Positions 44,002 through 55,485 are shown, counted from the stretch's first letter. The stretch is DNA of 64,000 nt from Forficula auricularia (GCA_024734495.1 JALMQS010000085.1:974474-1038473), one strand, 5' to 3'. A program made the numbers and translations. Notes: generated from the letters alone by a model not told the origin.

Positions 44002-44599
44002 TGTGTGAGTGAGGATAGGAGTCAGAAATTAAATCTTGTGACTTAAACTACACATCGACCATCTTCCACAATAAATCAGCCTATCCTATAAGAGAATCTT
44101 AAATTTCTCCTAATTCTATTGCTATAAGCAAGCTATGACTTGTATATAACATTATTAGTTATTTCCGATCTTATATATTGAGAGCTCTTAGAAATGAATT
44201 AGTCCAAACATTCTCGAATAATATTTATTTATTCCTTTTTTGTATTATTCCTATTTTAATAGGACCTCAGCGAGAACAATTTTAATTCGACCTAAAACTC
44301 GTCTGGACTTGTCTTTGACATGCTTGAACTGGAAGATATATCTACCAGGCAGGGACTTAAAACCTTCTATCCGCGCTCTTTTCGGAAAAATTATTCATTT
44401 TATTCGACAATTTTATTTCATTTTGAGAACCAATTGGTATATTAATATACTTTTCAAAACAAAAAATGTTTTTTATAGAAATATTTGAAAAAACGGATAA
44501 TAATTTGAAAAGTTAAAGATCCTCTTGAAATTTTGAAGTTGACCTTATATATTATTATTTTTATTTTTTTATTTATTTATTTATTATTTTCAACGTATA
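44002..44599. other. AT-rich sequence, nothing recognised
   Basis: An 82-codon frame (44240-44488) has no known motif. No repeat or inverted arms seen. Confidence 0.4.
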
Positions 44600-44606
44600 A
44601 ATTCCT

Positions 44607-44883
44607 TCCTCTTCTTCGAGTGCCATACCCGAAACGGGTGTCGGCTCCTCTCCACATATACCTGTGCTGAGTGTGTTTAGTTGTTTTTACACAAATATAC
44701 GGGACCTACTTTTTAACGCCGGTTCCGAACGGCTAATTTGGAGAGGTTACTAGGCAATTATACTTTTGGCAGGTTGCCATTACTTTCCAAGAGGAGGCGA
44801 CTGCAAATATCTATCTGCCGGTCTCGAATCAGCAAACTTCGAGTCAGCGGGCCAACACTCTACCCACTGACCCACAGTCGCCT
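44607..44883 (-). mobile_element. tRNA-derived SINE (SINE-2), copy 2, with 7-bp duplication
   Basis: The exact 7-bp repeat AATTCCT flanks it (44600-44606 and 44884-44890). On the minus strand the head has GTGGGTCAGTGGGTAGAG (A-box-like) and GATTCGAGACC (B box), then the body shared with 947-1216, and the 3' tail GGCACTCGAAGAAGAGGAAGG. The tail resembles that of SINE-1 at 8560-8578. Confidence 0.85.
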
Positions 44884-44890
44884 AATTCCT

Positions 44891-47800
44891 AATATACATT
44901 AATATAATAAAAATAATTATTAAGTATAACAACATTAACAATAATAGACAAAGTATCATTCAATTAAAATAATAATAATAGAGTATATGTTAAATAACAA
45001 TATAGTATTATAAAAATAATATAGGATAATAGTAATCTAATGAAAAATAATAGTAGAATAGTTACTTGTAGACTTTGGTCAATATTTTGAACAAGACTGC
45101 GACTTTATTAATATTCAATGAGAAATCCAAGGGGTTTTCTAGTTGTTTAGATAAATCGTTATAACATCTACTTAATCTGAATATTGGATTAGCTTCAGAG
45201 TGCCGGCTGGATGGTACTTCTGGATAAAAAGGTAGTCTATTTCTAAGTACATAATTTGAGTTATGGATAGGAAACAAGTTTTGAAGATCAGGACAATTCA
45301 CCTTGTTGGACTTAATCTTGTACACAAATATAACATCGGAGGCAATCATGGAAGATTTAACAGTAGCAAGACAGAAAGTTTCAACAGTTGAAGTGTTTAT
45401 GAAAATATTCTAAATGTTTGAAATTTTAGCGATGCACCGCATCCACAGCATTCATGGACCACACGCCACTGATATATAGGTATATAATCGTTATATATAG
45501 GTACTTGTATGTAAATGTTTATTTGCCTCCAGCAGAGGACAACTTAATCGATTTCTCTATATGAATAAATTTTGTCAAGTTTTCTCTACTTTTTGTTTTC
45601 TAGATTTAATGAATTTTGTAAATTATTTGAATGACTCATTGTATAGATTTCGAATTTGTTGCTAGCTCGGAGATGAAGAAAATTTGTGGACTGTATTTTT
45701 TTTTTAAAAAGCCCTTTTGTATTTTGATGTTATTTAATGAGATGAGATATATTTACATGAAAGGTGAGGTCCTTCTGGTTTAGTGCAATGATAAAAGAAT
45801 ATCCGATGGTTCGTTTTGTTCCTTACAATTAGTATCTGTCCCTGGTTCGTGATGTAATATTAAATCCGTTAGAATTTTCAGAGTCTCCCGTAGGTCCTTC
45901 AAAATGCATCAATCCAATAAAATCGTAATAGTGTTTAAATCAATCGGAGCTTTTGGATATTTTCTTAGTAAATGGAACGAAACAAAACAGAAGGTTGAGC
46001 ACGCAAGAGAGTTTCACACAATGGTATGTGTAGACTCGCAGAAAATGCTAGCAAACAAGCGTATCGTTTTTATTGGCTAGACCAAAGTTCGGCCGGAGAT
46101 AAAGCACCTATTTTGAATTTTATGCACTCATATATGTATTTATAAGTTCACTGTAGAATCTTAAACTATTTGCAAATAAAAAAATCTCTTATATTTTTTA
46201 ATAATCACTTTTAAATTAATAATCCTCGATGGTCTAATTTCTGAACACTCCTGCATACGTACGGGACGAAATCCCGCAATTAAAATTGAATTCATTTTAA
46301 TTTATATAATTCATTAATATATACCATTGAATTAAATTCCTTTGCAAATTGTATGCATATTTTCATGTTCTCTAATAATAATAATTAGATTGAAATTTAA
46401 TCGGGTTAATAGACGCTCGAAATCTAAGCAAGAATCCTTTCAAGGGACTGAAAATATCAGATATATTTCCATTCTCCGTACAGATCCTTAGGGGAGATGA
46501 GATTTTGTCCTTAAGGTTTCGATTATCAAAGGGCTTTTGGGAACGTCCTAATGGACTTGGCTGAAATTGTACTTTATGCCCAGTTCGGATTTCAATCTCA
46601 TTTCCAGTTTATTAATTTCAAACGGAATTATAATAGAGCATAAATTCACCCTTTGCCCAATCGTTCTTTTATTCAAAGCCAGATGAGTTATCATGAGTCT
46701 CCGAGCTCAAGACTTTAGGCCTATCGCTTTACTTCCATTTGCATCGTTCAATCGCGAAAGTAAAAAAACAAAAAAACAATTCGATTAATGAACATATCTA
46801 CTGATGAAAAGAATTTGCGCTTCCCCTATTGACTAGGGTAGCGTTGAATAGCTGTTTAAATTCCTATTAACCATGTTATCTTTAAAGTTTTACTTTTTGT
46901 CAACCCAATCTCCTTCAATGGGTTTACAAATAAGTCGCCTGGCTGCTCCCCCTTCTAAATGGGCAACCCTTCATTAAAGAAATCTCTAAAATGCTTGAAA
47001 TTAGCGTAGTAGGAGTACTTTCTAAGAAAATGATTTTTGTTGCCATAAAATAATTAGTAGGGTTGATAGATGTAAAAAATTACTAATCTTTTAGTATGGG
47101 AGTCATTCTCAAATGTTTTTCTATTTAATCTGATTTAGAAAAGTCAAAATAACTAAAAGTATATATAGTATAGTTTAAATAAAAGTAATAAAATTATTTT
47201 TAAGTAAATATATAATTGGTTATTTATTTATTTTAAGAAGGTGTAGCACCTATAAATTAAGATTGACCGTCAAATCATGAAAAGATGTTCAAATTTAATA
47301 AAATAGGTAAAATCAAAATTATTATTATAGACTGAGACTAGCAAACATTTTCGACGATTATTTCAGAATGCAAATAACATATCACATACTGTAGTGTGAT
47401 CAGCACACACCCAGAAAGTGAAATTTTTAATAGCCAAATCCAGTCGTTTTTAGGGGTAAATGACCACTGAATATGTCAAAAACTCTTGAACAGTCAAAGA
47501 AGTTAAGCGACCACTGCTTTAAAGTAGCTTCATATTAAATTTCAAAAATTATTAGCTCCGGTAATTGCGGGGAAATTGTGATATCTTGAAATGAAACCAT
47601 ATATAGTATGTATAATTTTTGAGTTTTTAGGTCTTCTAAATTAGAACCTATCAATAAATTTTATAGAGATTTTAATTCTGGGCATCTTTTGTATTTACAT
47701 GTTATTTTAAAATTAATAAGGAATTTTCAAATGATTTTTTACATTGAATTTCATTATAATAAATAAATAAATAGTAATAATAATGAATTTAATACTTTGG

Positions 47801-48339
47801 ACATTCTTGCAGGCAGGCATAATTTGTTTTCGTTAAACACTAAAACTCAAGTACTTTTCGAGAGCCTGAATTTTACTCAGCCTTGAAGCAGAGGTGACGA
47901 ATCGATTGCCTATATTCAGGCGATGGTGCGTACAAGGCTAGAATTTTTCTTTAAGAATAATCTAAATGTTTTCAAATATTGCTTAAGATTAACCTATACA
48001 AATTTAAGTATAGGTATAATATATCTATACGTCTATGTATGAGCCGTTCAGAGGCCAATCTAATTAAGTCTATAAACCAAAAAATGTATGTTTTTAAATC
48101 CCAAATTCATTAGATAAACAATTTCAAAATAAATAAAAAGAAGACTCTACTGATGAAATCCAGAGAGAGGAGTTTTGAACAAAAATAATAAACTTAATCT
48201 GTTGGTTAAGAATTTACGAAAATGCATACATATTTCAAAAGTGGGCTTGGAATCGGATGAGCTTCTGAACTACTCATATATATATATATACTAATTTAAG
48301 TCTGTGATTTCAAAATATACAAATAATATAATTATTAAA
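44891..48339. other. Mostly single-copy AT-rich DNA
   Basis: The minus frame 45349-45062 (95 codons) includes NYVLRNRLPFYPEVPSSRHS and LSKQLENPLDFSL, faintly like the C-terminal part of a non-LTR retrotransposon ORF, but too weak to assign. The CAGCAGAGGACAACTTAATC segment at 45530 is the recurring element. At 47390-47480 is one arm of the 41006 foldback family. The parts 45350-46900 and 47500-48330 show no repeat structure and may be host intergenic or intronic DNA. Confidence 0.35.
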
Positions 48340-48841
48340 CAATTAAATATCCCATCGTCTCCCAATCGATTGCAGACCCCAAAGGTCGAAAATAATTTTC
48401 TCTTCACCCGGGGCGCAACCACAACGAGGCCGTGTAAATACAATCAATAACAAAGTTAAATGTAGGGAACGAAGAAAAGATTATTTTTATTATAGACAAA
48501 AGGATCAGCCGGGTCTCGAACCCAGGATCTTCGCATGTGTACTGCGATGCTTTGTCATAAAAGAGGTGAAGAGAAAATTATTTTCGACCTTTGCTGTCTG
48601 CGATCGATTGGGAGGCGCTGGGATATTTAATTGTTTAATTAATGAATCAAGGCCAACGCTGCAAAAAATGAACAATGAAAGGTTTAAAAAAGAAATTCCA
48701 TAATTCATATAGACAATAGGTATTAGCTTAGTGGATATATGAGCTAAAGCTCTTATGACAAAGCATCGCAGTACATATGAGAAGATTCCGGGATCGAGCC
48801 CCGGCTGATCCTTTTATCTATAATAAAAATAATATAAGATA

Positions 48842-49297
48842 CCAAATTTCATTTTTCCTTTTCAAAACAAAAATAATGAAATGATTTATGAACTGCAAAA
48901 AATTCGCAGGCTGAATCATGGAAATTATTCAAATTTACGCGGTTCAATTAATTTAATTAATTTCAAAATAAATATGGAACTAAGTTCGTTAAAAAATAAA
49001 ATGTTTATACAAAATCAAAAGTCTCTAGACTAGTCTAGAAGATAACCGCCAAAAGGAAAGATGACATCGATCTAATGTGGCTTCCAGAGTAGGATTCATC
49101 TGTAGCGCAGTTGGTTAGCGCAGCCTCGGCTAAAGAGGAAGACGCAGGTTCGAATCCTGCCAGATGCCAAATTTCATTTTTCCTTTTCAAAACAAAAATA
49201 ATGAAATGATTTATGAACTGCAAAAAATTGGCAGGCTGAATCATGGAAATTATTCAAATTTACGCGGTTCAATTAATTTAATTAATTTCAAAATAAA
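48842..49297. mobile_element. 131-bp direct terminal repeats around a tRNA-like core
   Basis: Repeats 48842-48972 and 49167-49297 are both 131 bp, from CCAAATTTCATTTTTCC to TTTCAAAATAAA, and differ at about one position. The 194-bp middle ends in a tRNA-like gene that abuts the second repeat. The whole lies inside a tRNA-like repeat with a possible 9-bp duplication. The layout recalls miniature terminal-repeat retrotransposons, but the ends are not clear TG...CA and no primer-binding site is evident. A local segmental duplication is the alternative. Confidence 0.55.
49096..49168 (+). tRNA. tRNA-like gene, anticodon loop abnormal
   Basis: It folds as a cloverleaf: acceptor CATCTG/CAGATG (first pair lost, T-C), D-arm GCGC-AGTTGGTTA-GCGC, anticodon stem CCTC/GAGG, T-arm GCAGG-TTCGAAT-CCTGC. 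The 7-nt anticodon loop GGCTAAA has G at position 33 instead of the universal U and would show CUA at 34-36. It is therefore either a pseudogene, a tRNA-derived promoter of a mobile element, or an odd suppressor-like tRNA; the first two are more likely. Confidence 0.6.
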
Positions 49298-49330
49298 AAT
49301 AATCTTTTTCTTCGTTCCCTGAATTTAAAT

Positions 49331-50350
49331 TTAATAGTATTATTCTTTTTTAAATCAATTAATTTTCTAATTTCCTAGAGATGAAACAATTTCTCTCGAA
49401 ACGTTTGGACATTCATTAAACGTTTTGTGCATTTTCAAGTTAATATACATACTTTTTGAAATAGAAAAATATTATCAGTATATAGTTCAATTAAGCATTA
49501 TTAATCAGTATTTTCCTCATTTTCCAATATGACATTTCAGAAAGAAAATGAACAAGTGCCACTGATGGAGTTGATCAGTCAGTATATTTTTTCGAAATCA
49601 TGAGCTCAAATTTCTACCAAGGTCATATTAAAAAATTTTCTCTTTCGAAAAAATGCTCTCTCACTTTCAAGCTATCAAAATAGCTTATTGAAATAATTTG
49701 GCCATGGTGGTTCTTTACTAAAAATGAAACTTACAAAAAAATAACTCCATGCTTTTTTCTTCAACACAATAAAGGAATCTCGATTTAACAACAAAATGAG
49801 TTTCTCAAATTACCTATGTTAAAAAAGATTTCTTCATTTTAATATTTGGATATTTCGACAAAGAGATAGCAAATGATAAAAATTAAATATGAAATAATTT
49901 TTTTTATTTATTATTTGTTGAAGGGAAGATTTATTCCGAAGGTTATTTTAACAAATCATAAAATTATTATGCGAACATTCAATTTAGAGGGGGAAACGAA
50001 CACAAGATTATTATACTATTATACAGCAAACTAAAAAAAAAAAATAACATACGTATCACATTTATAATGCTATATATAAAGGATATATTAAAATGAATGT
50101 TAAATTATATAATAAAAATAAAAAATAAAAATAGAATAATATATATATAGATATGTAGGGAATTGATATTTTATTTCAACCAAAAACGAAAACAAGTATA
50201 TATAATAAACACATATACCACTTTATATAGCTTTTATTGATAGAATTAGATGAAATTAAAATTTAAAAAAAAATATATTTTTGATCCTAGACTAGAAAAT
50301 TTAATTTTAGAAAGTTTGTAATGTACCTATATATTGAAATAAAAACTCGT
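49331..50350. other. AT-rich sequence, nothing recognised
   Basis: At 49365-49420 the order CTAGAGATGAAACAATTTCTC then GAAACGTTTGG is a further hammerhead-like trace without a good core. Otherwise only A/T-rich DNA with small microsatellites. Confidence 0.4.
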
Positions 50351-50720
50351 TTTTTGTAAAAACGGGTTCTTATTAGTTAAATCGGGTTTCACTGAATACC
50401 TTTGTGGCAACTTGAATTTTCTGATGTTGGTTGAGTTTGGTACAAAGGTCTAGAATCTTCATTTTTGACCTTCCGCCTCATTTTAGGTGTTTATTTTGAA
50501 AAATTTTTAAACGGAAATGTCAAAAATTACATTTTCTACAACTTTTCTTCTAATGAGGATGTAATTTTTGACATTTTCGTTTAAAAAATGAGACAAAAGG
50601 TCAAAAATGAAGATTCTAGAACTTTGGGCTAAAGTCAACCAACATCAGTAAATTTTAGTTGGCACAAAGATATTCAGTGAAACCCGTTTTAATTTATAAG
50701 AACCCGTTCTTACTAAAAAA
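50351..50720. mobile_element. Foldback element, AACGGGTTCTTATTAG family
   Basis: Arms of about 150 bp mirror each other: AACGGGTTCTTA, GGGTTTCACTGAATA, CTGATGTTGGTTGA, TCTAGAATCTTCATTTTTGA and GTAATTTTTGACATTTTCGTTT/inverse. The tip is near 50550. The inner half is the CTACAACTTTT module seen in the Helitrons. Confidence 0.75.
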
Positions 50721-51234
50721 GGCAATGTAATTAATAAACATTATTTTGTAAAATCCCGCCCCTACCTTATAGTATAGTATAGTAACAGAATAAAGCGAAA
50801 TTCCTAAAATTTGGGATTTTCAAATGAGATGCGCCACATCAAAGAGTTGTCCGATCGATCTCAAATTTTGTAAACATTATTTTCTTACACAACCTCACAA
50901 TTTGAAAGGGCGTCCCGAAAACTTTTTGAAAAAAAAATTCACCAGGTATAGCTAAGGTCCACCCTAGTGTGCACACGTATTGCCATGAATGGTTAGTGGG
51001 ACAAAATCCTATCTTTCAATGCTAGAATACAAGAAAAAACCACAATGTCATTCATCATTCGTCTGTATTAATAAAGAAAATTCACAAATTATGATTAAAT
51101 AGCCCTTTTAATTAATTACAGAATTCTAAGATGAAAAATCGTTTTATTTATATTAGTCACGAGTTAGAATATGAAATGACACAAAAATTTTTACCCTAAA
51201 AATTTGTTTTCTCCAGAGATACAATCCTAAAAAA
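50721..51234. other. Unassigned, repeat-like
   Basis: The block 50800-50950 (GATGCGCCACATCAAAGAG, TTGTCCGATCGATCTC) looks like an element interior but has no second copy in the window. Confidence 0.35.
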
Positions 51235-51400
51235 ATTCTTCTAGGGACTTAAACACGCTTACCGCCTCTGATTTCCTACCGGATTAACCTTCAATCGTGC
51301 AATTCTCGCATACACGGGTACCTTCGACTTCGACCCAACCTTTGAACTGGTTATACTTCTTGAGTGTAAGGCCTTCTCGCATCAATAAAATTAAAAAAAT
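51235..51400 (+). pseudogene. LINE 3' end fragment, decayed
   Basis: The plus-strand order GGGACTTAAACACGCTTACC ... CAATCGTGCAATTCTCGCAT ... ACACGGGTACCTTCGACTTC parallels the LINE C-terminal codons for SRDWNSLP...LQSF...IHRYLRLLP at 57655-57446, with many substitutions. It is followed by an AATAAAATTAAAAAAATAAA-type tail. Confidence 0.5.
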
Positions 51401-51614
51401 AAATAGGTGTTAAATCAAAAGCTTATTTTTCAGCAGTTTTTTAATTTTAAATGGTATTTTTTTTAATTTATCCAATTATTTTGGAAATTTTTATAATATT
51501 CCTTCTTCAGTGGGCCTTTTTGAGCAAATAAAATAATAGAATGTTAGTTATATTTTGACATTAAATTAAGCTCAAGAATTTTTTAAATATAAAATATGTT
51601 GTGATGTTTTTTGT
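51401..51614. other. Short AT-rich spacer
   Basis: Nothing recognised. Confidence 0.4.
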
Positions 51615-52546
51615 ATAGTACCTGGCCACCGAGCGATGCTCGGTAACTTTTTGCTTCAGTTAAAAGCTATATATTAATTCCCGAACCCCCCTCGCCCCCC
51701 GGACTCCCACCACTTCACCCCTCCTGCTGCACCCCTCCACCCCACCCAAATTCCGCCCCACCCATGAAACCACTTCCTTCGCCCCCCGTATCCCTCCACC
51801 ACTGCACCCCCACATTTCCCCACAGTCAAATCCGCCCCTGCTCCCTCAAGGTTTGTAGTGGTCGACAGATTGTGTATATATGTATAGTTATATAAATAAA
51901 TACCGTATAAATATTTTTTTAATTAAATAACAATTTTTTTTTTTTTTTATATGAATTTTATTAAACCAATTATTTTACATGAGTTAATGTATACATTGTA
52001 TTTTAGCTTCGACTCCGAGATTACTTCTCCACCATCGAGTTTCCTTGATCATCTTTAGTCCTTGTTTTTAATAAGAGGAAAAAACTAATTAAAGAAAAAA
52101 CTTCTTTTCCGATAATTATTCCAACACCATATTGTTCTTGCCTTTTTCACCCATCCCCTCGACCAATTTTTGAGTTCATCAATTAAAATGCTAAATTCTA
52201 ATATAGAAAAAATACGTTTGTAGGATTTAAAACTCGATTTTTAATCAATTAAATTGTCTAACGTTTAATATTATATAATAATATTTGTAATGATCTATTA
52301 GTGGGATTTAAAATTGAAAAACCAATTAATTTTTAAAAGGAAGTTGAATAAAAATGTAATTATACATTTTTATAGAGACAACCACCTGTGAATAATTATT
52401 TCAATTAAAAAAACCCGTCAAAATCAGCTTAGACGAAGATGAGACCGTGACAGATCGAATTGCCAACATAAAACCCTCCTAACCAGTGAATTTCATCCAA
52501 ATTGTTAGATCCGTTTTCGAGAACCCGATTGGATATATATACTAGA
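51615..52546 (-). mobile_element. Non-autonomous Helitron, second subfamily
   Basis: On the minus strand it starts TCTAGTATATATATCCAATC (52546) after A and ends near 51615 with an ACCGAGC-ATC-GCTCGGT hairpin, GGCCAGGTA and CTA(T). The final four bases read CTAT instead of CTAG/CTAA, so the last position is uncertain or mutated. A C-rich stretch (51680-51850) lies before the 3' end, as in the other Helitrons. No ORF. Confidence 0.65.
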
Positions 52547-53734
52547 TTTGCTCGTTTAATATAATAAGAAAGATAAGATAAGATTACCTCCTCCAAAAAT
52601 CACCGTATTTGATCAGTCTTCAATTTTCATCTTAATTAAATAAATAAACAAATACCTACACACCAATTTGATTAAATTTTTAAAAACTCCAAAATATCTA
52701 TTTTTAAAATTTTCCACCCCCCACAAAAAAAAACATGTAACCCAAAATTACCTTGAGGGAGACAATAAAAGAGTGTGTCTTCTGCTGGAATTCCAGCAGA
52801 AGACACACTATTTTATTGTCTCCTTCAATATATAAAAATTCTCCTACTCTCGGCAAAAACTTTCAATTTAACCAAAATTACCTTTTAATCATCAAGTGAT
52901 TCTTAAAATAAAATTTTCTAATGGATTATTAACGGCTTAATGTTTAGAATATATCAGATTTTTGGTCAATAAATAACATCTTTCAGGTTTATTTGATTTC
53001 CAGAGATTATTTGTAGAGATTTATGCTTGTTTTGAATGATTAAGGTTCCATTTATTGACCATAACATCTTTATTGCTTATATTTTTTATTCATTTTTTAT
53101 AAATTCGGCCACCTTTGGTAGATCATATTTACATTCTAATAGGGTTTAATTCTTAAAAAAAAAAAACTCATCTAATTTTAATTTTAATGATAAATTTTAA
53201 ATAAAAAGTCTTGTAATGAGCGCAGAAGTTTATTTTAATTGAATTTCAAATTAAATGAAACGATTACTTGAGTATTATTTATTTATTTTTTTTTTTGATT
53301 TTTTTTTTGTCGAAACGAAATTCTCATTTCGTAATTCTGGTAAATTCCCATCTTTTGATCCCGATCTCATCTCAGTTCGGGCAACTTACAAACTGCTAAC
53401 GTCTTTTCAACGTGGCCCTTTTGGATCCTCTTAACCCTTTTAACCAGAATGTTATTTTAAGGTTCAGCGACACGGGAATCCCCTTAAGGCATTCTAGGAT
53501 TAGTACCTCAACTTGGAATAAAAGAGGACACGCGCAAAGGGACATTCTGGTCCAAGCCGGAGGCCATTACACAAATTAGAGCAACGAGTGAGAAATGAAA
53601 ACTCACCTATTTGTATTCTTATTTAAGTAAATATAGATATAATTTAAATTGAACTGTTTTCTTTTTTTTTTTTTAATAAAATCTAATAATATTGCTAAAT
53701 ACTTAACAATTTGACCAAAATTCAGAATATAATA
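52547..53734. other. AT-rich DNA with one perfect-palindrome relic
   Basis: Apart from the palindrome at 52756-52824, this holds A/T-rich DNA and a less AT-rich patch at 53330-53600 with no ORF or repeat that I recognise. Confidence 0.4.
52756..52824. repeat. Palindrome: foldback that lost its hammerhead loop
   Basis: GACAATAAAAGAGTGTGTC and TTCTGCTGGAATTCCAGCAG run straight into their inverses around the centre GGAATTCC. Compared with 14117-14268 the whole loop with the hammerhead-like motif is absent, and the same outer CCTTCAATATATAAAAATTC flank follows. Confidence 0.8.
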
Positions 53735-54055
53735 CAGGGTGGGGCATAAAGATCTCTCACACATTTTGAAGAGGTATAAAAAATGAAAAAATTTAACTAC
53801 AAGAAAAAACTATATATTTTTGAAAAGAATATAAAATAATTTTTTTTTTAATGAGTTATAAAAATAATCACACAAAAAAAGGGGCAGGGGGGGTCTAAAA
53901 TGAAAATTCTAGCCTTTTCAACCAAACTCAACCAAATTTTGTATACATATTCTGTGGACCCCCAGAAGGATAGAAGTTCAAAAACTAACCAAATTTTGTA
54001 CGCATAGTTTGTTTGAAAGGGCTAGAATTTTCATTTTTTATCCTCCTCCCACAAA
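53735..54055 (+). repeat. ACAGGGTGGGGCATAAAG repeat and minisatellite units
   Basis: The start (TACAGGGTGGGGCATAAAGA) recurs at 63408; both are followed by about 150 bp of A-rich DNA and then minisatellite units with CTCAACCAAATTTTGTATAC. This could be the end of a mariner-type element, but no inverted partner is found. Confidence 0.5.
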
Positions 54056-54894
54056 TCTATATGCTTAAATAAAATCAAGGTTTTGTCTGTACATTGCTTC
54101 AAATCACTCCAAATTTTGATTGCACACGTTTCAAGCAAAGTTATGAACGAAAACACCCTCAACGAAATTCCTGTATGTCTGTATGTATCTCTGTCTGTAT
54201 GTTTCCGTGGTTTATGCGAAAAGTTGCTGACGATTCACGTAAAAACGGTTGAAGGGATTATTATGAAATTTCATCTTTGGATCAGATGTCTTCTAGCTTA
54301 AGTTTAGAGTGTGTGTGTGTGTGTGCGTGTGTGTGTGTGTCTATATAACGTTTTGATATTTTGACCCCAAAAGGGGATTTGTGGGAGCGCACGAATGAAA
54401 ATGATCAAATAACTCCTAAACTATTAACTAACTCTACGGCAAATTTTATTACAAGCAAAGTTGTAGGGGATGTGATTTCTGACAACTTTTGTTTAAAAAA
54501 CCACCCAAAAAAAGGGGTGGGGGTCAAAATATGAAAATTCTTGCTCTTGGACCAAACTCAACCAAATTTTGTATACATAATCTGTGGGTCACTAGAAGGC
54601 TAGAAATGCAAAAACTAACCACTCAATATGGGTGGGGTGGGGGGAGGACTGTCAAAAATGAAAATTCTTACCCTTGGAGCAAACTCAACCAAATTTTGTA
54701 TACTTAATCTGTGGGCCTCTAGAGAGCTAGAAATGCAAAAACTGGGTGCGGGGTGGAGTGATGGTGCGAGGGTGGTGTTGTGCTGGTGCGGCGGGGGTTG
54801 GGTGGATTATCAGGGTGGGGTTCGTGGGTTGGGGGTCCTGGGGGTGTGCCTCCTGGCTAGCAAGAGGGCCGCCGAAGGTGGGCCTTGCAGCTAG
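54056..54894 (+). mobile_element. Non-autonomous Helitron
   Basis: It begins TCTATATGCTTAAATAAAATC after A (54055) and ends GGCCGCCGAAGGTGGGCC hairpin, TTGCAG, CTAG (54891-54894) before T. The first 60 bases (GGTTTTGTCTGTACATTG, GATTGCACACGTTTCAAGC) match the start of the Helitron at 35244-33760. Inside are a GT microsatellite (54310-54340), the CTACGGCAAATTTTATTA / CAAAGTTGTAGGGGATG module, two minisatellite units and a G-rich 3' part. The plus frames 54489-54894 are translations of repeats. Confidence 0.85.
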
Positions 54895-55427
54895 TAATTT
54901 ATAAAATATAATATTAGAATTAGTATATAATAGGTATAAGGTATATATATCAAAAAATATATTTCCGGAGATATTATGCATACCTACTTCACTTTTTCTA
55001 TAGGTATACCTAAGTGAATGTAAAGAAAAATCCAATGAAATGATTTAAAGTTTTCTAATTCCAAGTGCAAGAGTGAGGGATCCTCCTTTTGATGATTAGT
55101 CACTAGTATTTAACGTTAATAGTATTATAACTAGACCTAGACTGAATTGAATGGAATGCGTTTTAATTAATTAAATAATGCCCACTCGACAAACCTCTTC
55201 ACTTCTTACGAGTTCTCGGCCAAATTGCTCAAAGTTCTGGTCTATTTTGTAGTTGAATGGCATTTAATCAAATCTGACAGCATGAGATTAAGATTTTCAA
55301 GATTGAATTTCCTAGAAATTGACCGGCATTATAGAAAAATAACCAGCACACCACCACCCTCAGTTAGATTTTAAAATCACTATAAAATTGAAAGCTTTTG
55401 TGCCGAGGTAGCAGAATTTTTATATAT
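54895..55427. other. AT-rich DNA, flank of the next foldback
   Basis: The last ~40 bp (TTGTGCCGAGGTAGCAG, then ATTTTTATATATTGAAGG) are the conserved outer flank of the GTCTTCTGCTGG foldback family. The rest shows nothing. Confidence 0.45.
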
Positions 55428-55485
55428 TGAAGGAGACAATAAAAGAATGTCTTCTGCTGGAATTATAAATTTTATTTATTTATAA

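Larger units (their letters stand above)
48340..49330. repeat. tRNA-like repeat region with a nested insertion
   Basis: The region starts with AATTAAATATCCCATCG and includes a partial minus-strand tRNA-like unit (48502-48560) and a plus-strand one (48725-48811), both relatives of the 23.7-25.4 kb array but diverged. After TAATAAAAATAAT the familiar tail is broken at about 48830 and resumes at about 49298 (AAAAATAATCTTTTTCTTCG), with AAAAATAAT on both sides of the insertion. Confidence 0.65.

Noticed and set aside
45062..45349. A 95-codon frame that looks faintly like a LINE ORF end.
   Set aside because: It lacks the diagnostic WNSLP or RT motifs; similarity is too vague to call.
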